Origin: Rhipicephalus microplus
Taxonomy: Eukaryota > Arthropoda > Arachnida > Ixodida > Ixodidae
Length of the DNA stretch: 64,000 bases
Reading direction: 5' to 3'
Assembly: GCF_043290135.1 (NCBI RefSeq)
Contig: NC_134701.1
Location: 198,942,101 to 199,006,100, forward strand
The notes below the pieces were generated by a model that saw only the letters and a list, made by a program, of their open reading frames with translations, was not told the origin of the DNA and searched no databases. The position numbers and the translations under genes are program-made. This document shows, piece after piece, positions 11,301-26,100 of the stretch; the stretch's first letter is position 1, and the number at the start of each line of letters is the position of its first letter.

Positions 11301-14152
11301 CAGAGTCTTTCGTGCTGCCCCTGCCAGAGCCACTGGATGCATTCAAGTTCACTGCAGTTTCGCACCTAATGCAAAATCTGTGTGGTGTGTTGTGTCGTGC
11401 TGTGATTGTGTTGTGCAACACGTTTGCTCCCTTGTCATGATGTGTAGACTTATCATTATAGCCAAAGCGAAGACATAAAATAAAGTTCAATCTTTGCTAA
11501 CCTATGGTCTCATCCTTTTCCAATGCAAACTAAACCGATCTTTCAGTTGAAAAATTTGGTTTACCCGCATTAAACCAAGACAAAAATTTTCCTTGTGCTA
11601 GTTAAATTCACTTTCCATGCCAAGGTTCATATAGGCCAATACGGTGACTATAACTTGCTTATTGGAGGGAAACAGCATGAAAGACAAAAGATCAGGCACA
11701 GGACACATACCACGTTTCTCTCCAATATGTCATACCAACAAGCCAAAGCTACCACTTTAGCTATAACTTGCCCATCGACACACACAGTTGATTTCGTCTT
11801 GCATGCAGTTGCAAAAAACTGATGTTTACTATCTTGAATAATGACCGGTTCGTCAGTAAAAGCCAATTAACATATAGTATGAGTTTAAAATGCACACGTC
11901 TGAGAAAACACGAGCATTTTTGCTTTCTCGCGTCGTCATAGTGCAGCTGCTGCAAATTTAACCTACAACCCCGTGTACTCGATTAAGGCTACATAGCTTG
12001 CAGAGCAAACCAAGGCATGGCCGACAAGACAAAGCATCTGTTGTCCTACCTCCTCGAAGTTTCCCTCCAGGGGCTTGTACGCCAGCAAGGACATGGACCG
12101 CATGAGATCCCCAACGAGCACAAAGTCACCCTTGGCACGCAAGTAGAGTGCCAAAATGTTGTTGAAGTGACTGCACTCATTCCGCAGTTCTCTCTCCGCG
12201 TTCCATTCAAACAGGCGAACTGTGCTGTTGACAGCAGCCAGAAGCTTGCCGTTGAACTCCAGCATGGAGTAAGGTGCCCCTTTGATCTCCTGCTCCGCTA
12301 CGTGTTCAAGCTTGCCTGGGCAGAAGCATCATCACAGTCACCGTGCTGGTCCAACAAAATACGTACTGCACCTCCACCCAATAGGCAGTGCCACGAGGAT
12401 GAGGCGACGTAGTTGCACAAACAAAAGCACAGCAAATGTGCACATTTGTACATAGGCAGTGCACTGCACACTAATTTCTCACGACAATCAACGACATGCT
12501 GAAACTGGTACAGCATGTCAGGAAAGTGGCACCTGTTTTCGTTCAGTAGCAAAGCGTTGTACGAATGCACACAATACACATTGGCAAAGATAAATGGGTC
12601 ACCTGCTCTGTCACCATGTTCCCTGTCATGGCTCTGAAATGCTCCTTGGTATCATCACCATATGCTATAACTTTCATTACCTATTACACAGTTGTGTGAC
12701 AGCCAAAACTTTTCATGCACTTGAAGTTTTATGATGGCTCATGTAGTTCAATGTTCTCAATTCATATGGCATTATTTAGCAAAGAATAACAAGGGAAATA
12801 GATCAAGATCCCAGGTGTGTGAACCAATGAGGAAGAAAGTAGGCATGCATGTGCACAGAGAAGACCATCAGCACAGCCATAATGCAAATGATCATGACTT
12901 ACCATCCACCCAGTGGAAGACTACTATGCGACCCTGCTTGGGGTCCGACTCGTCGGGAAGCACATTTGCCGTTCCAACAATGTAGTAGGTGTTGGGGTCA
13001 TTCCCTAGCCGAGTTGACACGATGCTCATCGCATACTCTGTCTGCATGAACTGGTGGGCATGTAACACTGCAAGAAAGCACTGTTACTTGAACACATTGA
13101 TAGTCAAACACTACTTTTTTTCTAGTTACAAGCTGTATGTAGCATTAGATGCTCCATTTGTCGTGTATAGTACACCAATGATTGGTTAATTTTAAAAGCT
13201 TACTAGCAACTTTTGTTCTTGCCCTGAGCAACACATATGAACTGAACTTAACGGCCTTTATGCCTTGTTGGCTCATGACTTATACCCCTGTCAGACAGCC
13301 AATCTAATATCATTTATGAATGACATCAAGTGAACTTGTTATTTTACCTGCCTGTTGTCTCACGACAAAAATATATATAACTTTAAAATGACCCCAGAGA
13401 CCACAGCCCTCACGAGCTGAGACTTCGGGAGTACTAAAAATCTATAGACAACTTGAATGTACACGAATGTATACTTAAAAATATTTTCATCACATACAAG
13501 GAGTTTCAGGAATGCAAGTGCAGCTGTTTTATGCAATTTATGCAATTCACCACACATCCATGATGAAACAAAGACAAGCCAAGAGAAAATCGAAAACTAC
13601 CATGACCGATGATATGACCAACGTTAAATATGACTAAGCGTGGGACACAACTGGCACTCCAGCCGCAGAAATAATATGGCGGCCCTTAATTCTTGTATTC
13701 CCCACAATGATCACTGAAACACGTGCAATCAACACCCACGACCAAGGTAACAGCGAAAACAGCACACATCAAACATGGCTGGCATCCATAATCTTTAGTG
13801 AAGAGCAGCTTTCTTTTAGAAACATTTGCGAGTCCTTTCACGTCAATAAACCATCAACTGGTTAATATACCGTAATTACTCGAATCTAACGCGCACCTTT
13901 TTTCCGGTTAATTGATTGATTGATTTGTGGGGTTTAACGTCCCAAAACCACCATATGATTATGAGAGACGCCGTAGTGGAGGGCTCCGGAAATTTTGACC
14001 ACCTGGGGTTCTTTAACGTGCACCCAAATCTGAGCACACGGGCCTCGACATTTCCGCCTCCATCGGAAATGCAGCCGCCGCAGCCGGGATTTGAACCCGC
14101 GACCTGCGGGTCAGCAGCCGAGTACCTTAGCCACTAGACCACCGCGGCGGGG

Positions 14153-14185
<33 letters not shown>

Positions 14186-17100
14186 CCGGTTAAGCGAGTT
14201 CATGAATCGCATGCGCGTTAGAATCGAGTACGAACAAAAAAATTACGGCCAATCTATTGCCATCGGCAAATCTAAAATGGCCGCCCCCTACGTGCGTCGG
14301 GATGGCGCGTCGTCCATTTCTGCCTATGTGTTTCTCATGTGCGGCACTTCGTACGTGTGCTGAGGAGTTCGTCATCTAGTAGTGCATTAGCATCGACAGC
14401 GTGGAATGGCCGACTCCAAAAACTCGAGTGCACCACGATGCCGCTTATAAAAGAAAAGTCATCGCGTGTGCAGAAACGGACGGCAATCGGGCCGCATCGC
14501 GGTCATTCGGAGTTCCCGACAAGTGGGTGCGGGACCGGCGGAAACAAAAGCAGAAGATTTTCGACAGCAAAGCTTTACGCAAAGGCTTCAGTGGACCACA
14601 GCAGGGTCGGTTTCCGCAAATTAAAGAGCTGCTCGGCGAGTATGTGCTTTAGCAGCGAGCAGCACAGCGGCCCGTGACGGCAGAACTGCTCAAGTGCGGG
14701 CTATGCAATTAGTCTTAGAAAAAGGTCTAATGCGGAGCCAGTTTAAAGCGAGCAGGTGCTGGCTAACTAACTTTATGAAGAGGAAAGGCTTTTCCCTCCG
14801 AAGGGGAACATGCATATGCGAAAAGTTTTGCGGAGGAGTACGATGAAAAGCTTCACAGTTTTCAGAGGTTCGTCCTAAACTTGCGGCGCAACAACGACTA
14901 CCTGCTTGGTCAAATCGGGAATGCCGATCAGACGCCTCTTTACTTCGACATGCCTGGCACCACAACCGTCGAGAAGAAGGGGGCGAAGCAAGTTCGCGTG
15001 CTGACATCGGTCCACGGTAAAACTACAGTGACGGCAATGCTCTGTTACACGTCAGAGGGGCACAAGCTTCGCCCGTACCTCATATTTAAATGGAAGACGC
15101 TCCCGAAAGGAGTCTTTTTTCGAGTGGTGTGATCATGCAGGCCAGCGAGAAAAAATGGTTGCGCGTTGCAATCGATGTCTTACGTTTTTTTTTTTTTCGC
15201 TGTGGAAATCGGGTGCGCGTTACAATCGAGGGCGCGGTAGAATCGAGTAAATACGGTATAGTAAAAAATAAGTTATTTACAAATGACAGAAGTTAAGACA
15301 CACATGAGTCGATTGCCATCTCCTTGAAAGGTCTCTGGCATCGAGACTACACATTTGGTCCAAGATCGAATGTGAATTCAAACGAGAGAAAACGTCGTGT
15401 TCATCGAATGGCATTAGTTTCCACTTGTGATAGCAAATGTATGACACTACAGCAGACTGTAATTCGATGTACAGTTAAAACCTGGATATAACGAAATTGA
15501 TAAATTCCTGGAAAAATTCGTTATAAAGAGGATTTCGAAATATGGAGGTGCTCGGTACGAAACTTGAGAAAATAAATGCACAAATCAAACAAACGGGGGA
15601 CTGAAGGCATAGCTAACTTAAAACACTTATGTAGCAGTAAATAACTGCATCATTGCAATAGCAATTGTATGGACACACTCGGCGGATTTTTGCTGTCACT
15701 GCCATGTACCGTAACAAGTCTAAATTGATAACATGCCCCCGCGTATCGTAACATTTAGGAACGGGTAAAAGCACGTGAGCATTGCTGAAGCTCAAATCAA
15801 ATGAGCCGGTTCATCTCTATCGCCTGGAAGGCAGATATTATCCTCAATGTGGTAGAACTGCCGTCGAATGCTCAAAGAGAAAGGAAACCACCAGTCTTGA
15901 ACGAGCATGAAAAAACACGGGAAGGAGGGGATCGCTCGAGAAGCAACAATGTACGATTTTAAGGGCGGTCTGGCACGCGTGCTATCTCGGCAAGTATCAG
16001 CTGTGCACTTTAAATGCGAAGAGATTGTGTGAAAAGAGCACTTCTCCCTAGAGCAGGCACATTAGCTCGCTCCAGTGTTTTGTAGCAGTTCCGCGTTATC
16101 TGGTCCAAAAGAGTTGGCTGCCAGCCTTACTTCTTATAACATTACACTTTATTGCTATCGTGTTCATTGCATAACATTCAACCCGCCGTCCTGCAGTTGC
16201 CAGAACTTATCGGCTAATCGCCAAAACTACGGGCCTGCGCACTCGCGCAAGATGGAAGCGCATGGCGAGTCGACCTCCGAAGATCCGTTGTCACCTTGGT
16301 CTCTGAGGGTTTAAATCAGCACCTAATCTGACATCCCCTAGGTGGTCACGACACGGTTGTTCACATTGAATGAATGAATAAACCTTATTTAAAGTCCGGC
16401 AGTTTTCCCCGCGTGGGGCAGATTAAAAAAAAAAGGCAGGCGAGGGGATTAAAAAAAAGCAAAGTTGACCGTTATTGGGCACAACACCATGCACGCACAG
16501 TGAAGCCATGCATGCACACACGGCGTCAAAGGCGAAGAGCGAACAACACGGATACTGTGGGAAACTATTCGGTGAAGTGCCCTCCCTCCATATCCAGCGC
16601 GGCCCCACATATGCGACGCTAATTAAAAACGTGGCACTGCCAACGCAAAAGTAGTTTTTTGTTTGTTTTTTGGTTTGGAGAAGGAGGGCACATTATCACA
16701 TGTGCCCACGGCGACAAGAACAATGGCAACACTGGCTCGTGGGGCGCAGGCCCACCTGTCCGCCTCGCGCTTCGTCAATGGCGGGCCACCCACGGAAGAT
16801 GCATGCTCATGACAAAATGATAAAACCCAGGGCAAAATTCCTAGATTGTCCATGGGGAAAATTCATTATATCAAGGCTGTCTCCTGCTGTTACTTTGTTA
16901 CATAGAGGTCGCTAATACATGCACTTATATAGAGCAACGACAGGGAAAAGAAAATCTTAGTTACCGTATTTACTCGATTCTACCGCGCCCTCGATAGTAA
17001 CGCGCACTCGGTTTTCACGACGAAAAAAAAAAGAGTAAGACATCGATTGCAACGCGCATCCATTTTTCTCGTTGGCCCGCACGATCACACTACTCGGGAA

Positions 17101-20100
17101 AACGACTCCTTTCAGGAGCGTCTTCCGTTTAAATATGAGGTACGGGGGAAGCTTGTGCCTATCTGACGTGCAACGGAGCATTGCCGTCACTTGTTTTACC
17201 ATGGCCCGATGTCAGCATGCGAACGTGCTTCGCCCCCTTCTTCTCGACGGTTGTGGTGCCAGGCATCTCGAAGTAAAGAGGCGTCTGATCGGCATTCCCG
17301 ATTTGCCCAAGCAGGTAGCCGTTGTTGTGCTGCAAGTTTAGGACGAACCTCTGAAAACTGTGAAGCTTTTCTTTGTACTCCTCCGGCAAGTTTTGGCGCA
17401 TGCCCGTTCGCTTTCGGAGGGAAAAGCCTTTCCTCTTCATAAAGTTAGTTAGCCAGCACCTGCTTGCTTTGAACTGGCTCCGCGTTAGCCCTTTTTCTAA
17501 AGCTAACTGCATAGCCCGCACTTAGAGCAGTTCTGTCGTCACGGGCCGCTGTGCCGCTCGCCGCTCAAGCACATACTCGGCGAGCAGCTCTTCAATTTGC
17601 GGAAACCGACGCTGCTGTGGTCCACTGAAGCCTTTGCATGAATCTTTGACAATCTTCTGCTTTTGTTTCCACCAGTCCCACGCGCACGTTTCGGGAACTC
17701 CGAACGACCGCGATGCGGCCCGATTTCCGTCTGTTTCGGCACATGCGATGACTTTTCTTTTAAAAGCGGCATCTAGGTGCACTCGTCGAGTTTCTGGAGT
17801 CGGCCCTTCCATGCCGTCGATGCTAATGAACTACAAGATGAACTCCTCAGCACACGTACAAAGTGCCGCACATGGGAAACACATGGGCAGAAATGGCCGA
17901 CGCGCCATGCCGAAGCACGTAGGAGGCGGCCATTTTGGAAATGCCGATGGCAATAGCATGACAGTATTCATTTTTTTTCGCACCCGATTTTAATGCGCAT
18001 GCGATTTATGAACTCGCTTAACCGGAAAAAAGGTGCGTGTTAGATTCGAGTAATTACGGTATATCAAGGAATTGGTTATATAAAGGTTCGTATAAGCAGG
18101 TTTAATCGTAAATGCCATGAATTTGCCATATGACAAGGGTACTAGATATTTATTTAGCATCGATAATAATTCAACTGATATGTCTCGGACCTCACTTCCA
18201 TCAAGCAATGCAATTTAAAAGTTTTCTGCTAGGGTAAAATTCCCTGGTATGACATGACAAAACACCGATACAACTGTAGGCGCAATGTAGTGGGCAGCCC
18301 TGTATTACTTTGCACCACCGTAAGGCTTGTTAACTTGCACCTAAGATTGAGTGCATAAACGATTATGCTGTTTGCACACTATCGAAATGCAGCTGCCATG
18401 GCTGAGAAGCGACCTTTCTAGGTCAGCAGCACAGAGCCATAGATGCCAAGCTACCGTAATGGGTCAAAATAAATTATGACAGCTTGGCCCTTTAATGTAT
18501 TGATATAGTGCCATGCCAAGCTAGCATGACGGGCAAATTGCAGTAAACTCATTTTCAAACTCAAAGGGACCCCTGAATTTCGTTTGAATTATCTGAAGTT
18601 CTCAGACTGTGGGTGAGGTGACATCACACTAGTGTATGATAAGGCACTAATTTTATTAGATTTCACAATTTTTTAAGCAATTGTAACACCTAACTGCATG
18701 CAATTAACAGAAAGCAGAGGTGTAGGGTCCACAAGTTTACTGGCACTTTATTGCTGATCAGACCTTTTAAAGAAGTCGTGAATTACCAACTGCTTCTTTG
18801 CTATATGTGCCTTCAGCACAAAGCTGTTCATATCGGTTGACCAGTTGAGAAGCATCACGGTCTCAGAAGCATAATGCATGTGCTTCGTTTCGAACATTCG
18901 TTTACTAGCCAAGCCTTTTCCTTTCAAAGCCCGAGGTGCTTATTTTTCATTTTTAGGCTGTTAGGATTATATAACATGCAAAATTTTAAATAGTAGTGGG
19001 AAAGCAGCAGATATTTCCTGGTACAGAAGTGCAAAATGCATGAATTAACTGAATGATGGAGTATGAATTAAGAGCGTTTAAAATACATTGTAAGAATAGA
19101 GGGCCCACCAAAAAATTGAATTTTGTTTGAATTAACCAAAAGTATGAATTATCAGAGTATGAATTATCAGAGCAAGTCAACTGAGGAGAGACCACTCAAG
19201 GGACATACCTTCAAACGTGTGCTGGTCAATGATAAGAAGATTGTGAACTTCAACTTCTTGGCCAAGCTGGTCATTGCCGGTACTCACTGATCCTGGCTTG
19301 AAGACTGTGCTCATGTGGGAACTGCAATAGCACACGAGGTGGCACACAATCACTATTCATTCTTAGTAAGCAAGGAGTGTAAAAGAAAACAGTAATCAGA
19401 AGCCGCAACAAATAACTGATTGGGCAAGCTTTTGATTCATATTACTTGAAATATGGGTGCTTGTCCTTGTATTTTCAAATCCCTGTAAAAGTTGTATTTC
19501 CAGACTCAATAATGTACATGACCAACTCATCCCACCCAACACACACACACAACAGCTAACATAACATCGAACAAAAAAACCACTGAATTGAAAAATTTTA
19601 AAGTCTGATCAATTGATTGATATGTGGGGTTTAACGTCCCAGAACCACCACATGGTTATGAGGGACGCTGTAGTGGAAGGCTCCGGAAATTTTTGACTAC
19701 CTGGGGTTCTTTAACGTGCACAAAAATCTGAGCACGAGGGCCTACAACACTTCCGCCTCCATCGAAAATGCAGCCGCCACAGCAGAGATTCGATCCCGCG
19801 ACCTGCGGCTTAGCAGATGAGTACCTTAGCCACTAGATCACTGCGGCGGGGCAAAATTTAAAAGTCTTTTGCCAACACCACTGTAAGACCTTGCAAAGAG
19901 AAAGTATAGCAACAGACCTGTAGGTAACGTTCTGGGCTTGTGTGCTCGCACTGGGCCTCACTGGTGTCAGGCCGTTACTGCCCAAGATGTCATTGCGGAT
20001 GGTGATAACCCCAAACGTTTGCGTTGCTTCCTGGTAGGCAATCCTCCTGTGCACGAAAGTATAAATTGGGTTATCGAAAAGAGTTTGAAGGATTATCTCT

Positions 20101-23100
20101 GACAGCACATACAGAAAGAATGGGTGAGCGAGTTGACATAAAATAATAAGGTCCCTGCTACCTAATCAAGAAATGAAAATTTTATACACTGTAGCCCTAA
20201 GGACACAGAAGCTACCATGACCGTTCTAGATCATCTTCCCAGCTCTAAGTGGAAAGTGCATATGGTTAAATACCCCAATGGTGGCCCCTTCCCATGGTTG
20301 AAAACAGGATAGGCATGTGAAACCCAACCACTGCTTCCGATAGTGGCATAGCGAAGAATACAGCACTAATGAGGGATTCTTTTGCACCCGGTGCGTATTT
20401 GAGGAAGCATTTCCCACATTTTAACTTGTTTATTTTCCCAAGGAATGATCGTACCTAATCAATGCTTACTGACAGGAACAATACTCACTGGATACCCGTA
20501 ACTTCCGAGATGGCTAGCGAGAAGCAAAATGCCTGTTCACATGTCTAACTTTCCACAGCCATGTTAATTACCATGCCCATAGTGACAGCTACACTATACA
20601 AAAGAGAATGCCCTGTAAGTCTTTTTCTCAAAACAGCAAAGAAAGAATCTATAAACATTCTTTGAAAACGCAAGGGCAGCTCTACAGAGTATAGTCCTTA
20701 CAATATTACCCAACCATCAAATGTGGTTAGGCAAGACATTATTACGATAGCAATCGTATGGGCTCGCGAGGTGTAATCGTGCTGTTGGTATTCGCACTGT
20801 GCGTAGACGGTCACGCCGCCTAGCAGATAGAGAGAACACCTTAAGAATGATCAAATGACGACGCAGCGCTTTTATGTGGCTATTGTGGGCCCTGCCAACA
20901 TTTGCCATGCAGGCAGAATGCTTTTGTTAGGCTTTTTCTCGCCAGAGTGGCAATGTCTAACACACGGGTGTCACGTTCCGGCGTACAAACCAGGTTCTCT
21001 GCAAAGTGCACGATGATCGGATGTGAAGTAATCTGTATGCAAGCTTGCACCGCTACAAAACGGTTCATTATGTGTGATCCTAAGAAGGAAACGCGTGAGA
21101 ACTTGTGGGTTGAAACTTGCTTCGAATGTAGATGCAACAAAAGAGCATTCACAAAGCAAAAACATTTATTGAACATCAAAATGAAACAATGCAGTAGGTT
21201 CACCATGCAAATAACTCGAGAAACATACAAGCGCTAGTCCTGTTGTGTGGGTTTCATTGTCATTTCTTTCGCGCTGCTTCTAGTTATTTGCATTACAAAG
21301 ATGCCGCACTTGCCGATGCCACGCTCGTTCCGAGACGCCGTCGCTGCTTCCTTCGCTGCTCATTTCTTTATTGCTGTCTTCAAACAGAGCGGTATCCTCG
21401 ATGCCATAAAGCACATTGAATATGCCGCACTCCATAAAAGAGTGCACATAATTCCTGGGATGTCCCACACTGGAGACCCTCCAGCTATGCGCATTTTTTT
21501 CGTCCACTCCAAAGTCCATCCCGGCTGTAACTTAGACCACGACTCCGCGGCTAGGACAACTTTCCTTTTATAAGCAGCACTGTAATGACACCGCCTGTAT
21601 GGCGCCAGTGAGCTATGCCACACGCAGACCAGTCAAAGCGCAACTCGAAATGACCAATGGCTCGCTTCAATACTCGCCACAGAGATCAAAATGGCGGCCT
21701 CACGTGTGTACTTAAGCCCGGTGTTGGCTTGGCTATTAACGGCTATTGTACCGTCTAGGTGACACTAGTTGTGCACCACTTTTCTGAATAAAAAATGGTG
21801 CATTTTTTAATACACAGACGAGCCCACATATAACGGCCCCACTTAAAACAAACTTTCGCTTAAAACGAACAATATACGTGTGACCGTGAAAATATATATT
21901 TGTTGAATGGGACAAAATCGCACTTACAACGAACGCCTCTGAGCGCCACTGATCGGTTACAGCGAACGGAGTCAGCGGTCTGCCGACTTCCCGGGAAACC
22001 AATTTCGACCATTCATCAGGCATCGGCAAGGTGCCCATACATTCTTATTTTTAAACGCCGACCCTGCCTCTACGCCCCTCTAGTTGCTGCTCTCGCCGTC
22101 CACTTTTTGTTATGCTCCCCTCCTTCCTTTGCCCGATCTTTCAAAGACGGGCCGGCCATCTACACCGTTTTTGATCGCTGGTATTGTCGACTTCGCCGGC
22201 CTGGAGTGACCAGACTACTTGCCAACATCGTTGGCCACCGACTGTATCCGATAGCCTGCGTCTAGTGCAAGCGCGTACGCTACCCCACGGACTCCGATAA
22301 TTTGCGATTCATTTCGCGATTAGGACTTGTTCTCGCTCACTTCGCACTCGACTCAGCATGCCTTCCGCACGCGTGCGGAGGCGGGGAAACGGCTGTTAAT
22401 TTGCACGGAATGAATCGCAAAATATCGAAGTTCGTGAGGCTACGCAAACCCGCCGGCACAACAAAACGATTTTTGACCACTGCCGCCGATTCTTCGAACA
22501 CCGCCGTGCGCACCAATCCAGGCGGCCATGCTTTGGCTTCTACGCGCGCTGGCACTCTTTTTCAAGTTTTTCTACGTGCGCGTTTCGTGGATTTTTCAAG
22601 CAAGCTACCCAACCTGCCTCCTTCCCGTGCGTTTTGGTTTTCAAAGTCGCCCTCGTGCGGCATCCTCCCCTCTCTTTATCGCAACTTATTGCCCTTCTCT
22701 CGCAAGTCTGGTCTCCTCTCTTGATCACAACCCCTTCACCCGTCTCCTCCGCTCCACGACGCCCGCCACGCTGGCTCGAATATAGTTTCGTTTTCTGACT
22801 GGAAACGGGCCCAGAGCTGTTCCACGCGTTCTGGCATGTGTGTCGCTTGTGCGCGTCTTGCTCGCTCTTGGTGTGCGTGTGTGGTCATGATGGCCGACGG
22901 GAGGACTAGCACACTTTTTCCTGCCGCTCAACAAAACGTCGAAAGTGTGACCGCTTGGCTTGAGCGTAATCCACGCGTTGAGTGCCGCATTGCGGAGCGC
23001 TTGCTCATAGCTGTTGACCACCTGGCAGCCAACTTGCCACTTCGGGCGTCCCGGTATGCAGCTGTGGAGATGGTGAATATTTCGTGGGCAGCGGTGACGG

Positions 23101-26100
23101 CTACATGCACGCGAAACTGTTTTCGCGAGGCCGACTTCGTCGACGTCGGGCCCGATGCCGAGCCTGAAGCTACCGAATAGGACCACTGCAGCGGCGATTT
23201 GTGGCAGCGCAGCGGCGATTTGTGGCAGCACGTCGTCGACTCCGACCTGGGAGAGCGGGCGGGACATCTGTTGTGATGGTTTAATTACGGCCGATGATGA
23301 TGCCGACACTGCGGAACCATGCACGGATTAGGGCATTGTGAATGAAGTACGTGGCGAGAGCAATTTGGAGGAATCTGATTGCGAGAACGACGAAACTTTG
23401 GAGTCAGTGCCTCTGCAGCTTGTGCCATGGGCCTCGGCGAACAAGCGAGCTGCCGTTTTAAATGAACTCGAGACCGCCCTTATCGCTTCTGCTATTCGAA
23501 GCATGTGCATCACGGACTTTTGGGGGCATAAAATGTTTGCGTTTTTATGCGCAACTTTTTTTAACAGCTGTGTTTCATTTACTACGAACTTCGGGATACA
23601 GCGAATGGATGCCGCGTCCCGCTCAGATTCGTTAGAAGCGGGCTCGACTGTACTCGATTCTAAGCAGACTTTGGAGTTTAATGCAAAAAAATTTGAAGAA
23701 AAAAAATCTATCTCTGTCTAGATTAGAGTAATTATGGTATTATAATTAAGATAATTTATATTAGGATCTCCTGAGCGCTTCCCAATGTCAGCCACCCGCC
23801 CCACCCTTCAGCTAATAATTATGTATCTTTCCTAACAAAACTGCAAAAAACTTGCTCACGAAACCGCGGACACCAGCGAAAAGCGTCGTGTATGACATGG
23901 ATGGGGCGCCTCTACCCCTTTTCTTTTTCTGAACTGTCCATGATGTCTTTCAAAACATCAAGAACGTGAGCTGCATAAAATACAGCCGCTGTTTAATTAG
24001 TAGAGAATGGCAATGCAGCTTCAGATTGTTTGTACCACAGCAACATTTATTCATGCAAAACCAACGCAACATCTGCAGACAGAACCAGGCCATTGCAGCG
24101 GAGAATGAAGAGGCACTTAATGCTCCGGAATCGTGCTGAAGCTGTTTCTTGGTCTTGGCCACCGAGAGAATGGTTGTTTTTAAAAATATTTTCCCTTGAC
24201 ATTGTCTGTAATTAAAATCTATTTCAACATAAAATGCGATGCCCCGTAACGAAAGCAGCCTAGTGTCATTAGATTTGTCAAAAAAGGTTCCACAGGACGC
24301 TTCCTTGCTCTCCTACTCGCTCGCTATCATCTTCAGGACCGCCAGGTTGGTTTATTTCGCGTGCCACCTATAATAGGCTGCGGACAGTGCGAATTGCTAC
24401 CAGAATGCTTGATAGGCACTAAATGCCGAATTTATCAAACACTTTCGTTGACTGCTAGCAAAAGCCAAAGGATTCTCGCAGGTCTTGTCTCCACTGATAT
24501 ACTCCGCATGCTAAACTTTTAGCAGCAGATGCTACCTCGAGTGACATGTAGTGCCAACATATTGATGCTGCTTAAAGTAAGTGTAAAACTAAACTTTGCT
24601 ATTGCTGTCAATACTTAATGCTCTAGTGAAAAAAGTCAATATTTGCTGCAATGCCAGAACTTCAAAACAAAGAGGATATTAGCTCTATGTTTAATGCTGA
24701 AGCGTGCAATATTTTTCTTTACCTACAAAAGTATAAAAATGTAAAAAATAAGAGCACGACTTGCCTCGGCAGCTCCCCAAGAGGCACAGTTCGAATGTGA
24801 AGCTTCTGAATCTCATCAATGGTACCAATGAGCAGGGTGTTGTCATTGGCGAGGGCGAGACTGTGGATGCAAGCAGCAGCGATGGGTCAAGAAAATGAAA
24901 CAAAGCTATGATGGTCACAGCAAAGAGTAAACAGCACTTTGCACAACACTATGAGGAGGAAGAATCTGCGCCTTTCAACCAGTGGAAAGTGATTTACTGC
25001 AGTAATAAGTGGTGAATGACGTACCGAACATGAACCAGGTAATGGGAATCGCTGTATAAGACAAAGTCCTACAGATCAAAAGCTCAGCTGTACCAGATCG
25101 GAACCCTATAAAGGATCCATGGTGCATGTGTTTATCACTAAGTGCTCCTGAAGATATTTGACAGATGGCCAGACAGACGCATTCTCCAATAATCTAACAA
25201 AAAAAGTAGCATTTGCGTGTGCCAGCTATGACACATCTTGTTTGAGATGCAGTAGATCTGGAATGATCAGTGTCAAATGTATTTAATAACTTATATCATC
25301 CATTTCCAGCAAAAAGTACCACAGATCCCTGAATGCCAGCGACAACTATTAGACATTCCTCACGACAAGTATGCTAACTGCCAGCTGCAATGATGTAACT
25401 GGCTTGGTTAGTAGAATCTGTTTAGCATCCTGTCAGTCACTGCTCCTACAAAAAGAAAACCCGAGTTGCACACTGAACGCTCGAGTCGCTTACGTTGCCA
25501 ATGACAAAATTTAACTGAATAAGCAATGTACATTTGCTTTAATTGACAACAAACAGTTAATTAAATCTACATTCACACACACTCATTTAAACAATCAAGT
25601 AAAAACAATCTGCACCAAATATCACAGAAGCCCATTATCAACACACATAAAATGAAATTCCTACTTAATCATATGGGCATATTAAACATATCATTGCCAC
25701 TAATTAGTGCCAAATCATTATATGAGCAATATGCATACTATTTACATTTCACAATAGTCAAATAAGCTCCACAAGAAAAAAATGAAACTCTTCAACACGA
25801 TTGCTATATATAGTCAAGCCCCATTAAAGAGGCCCTGCAACACTTTTTCAAGTAGGCATGGAATAGATTCACAAAAGGAGCTTATCTCCTCAAAAATTCA
25901 CTGCTGCAAAAATTTTAGAATCCGTGCAGTACGAGCGGAGTTTTGTTGCACACTGCAATTGCATTCTTTCTTCTCTCGTCACGACGAAAGCGCTGAAAGG
26001 TAAGCAGGGAGGAATGGCACGAGAAAAGAAAATGTCACGCGTGCCTTGTAACCTTGAGCACTTTTTCCTCTCTTTTTTTTTTATTCGAATATGCGGCTTT

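Larger units (their letters stand above)
13870..15256 (+). mobile_element. Pogo-like element C, interrupted by a Ruka SINE
   Basis: The ends are CCGTAATTACTCGAATCTAA (left) and, on the opposite strand, CCGTATTTACTCGATTCTAC (right), flanked by TA at 13868-13869 and 15257-15258. It contains a decayed transposase on the plus strand and a Ruka SINE at 13912-14179. Its closest relative in the window is element D at 16964-18059. Confidence 0.85.
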
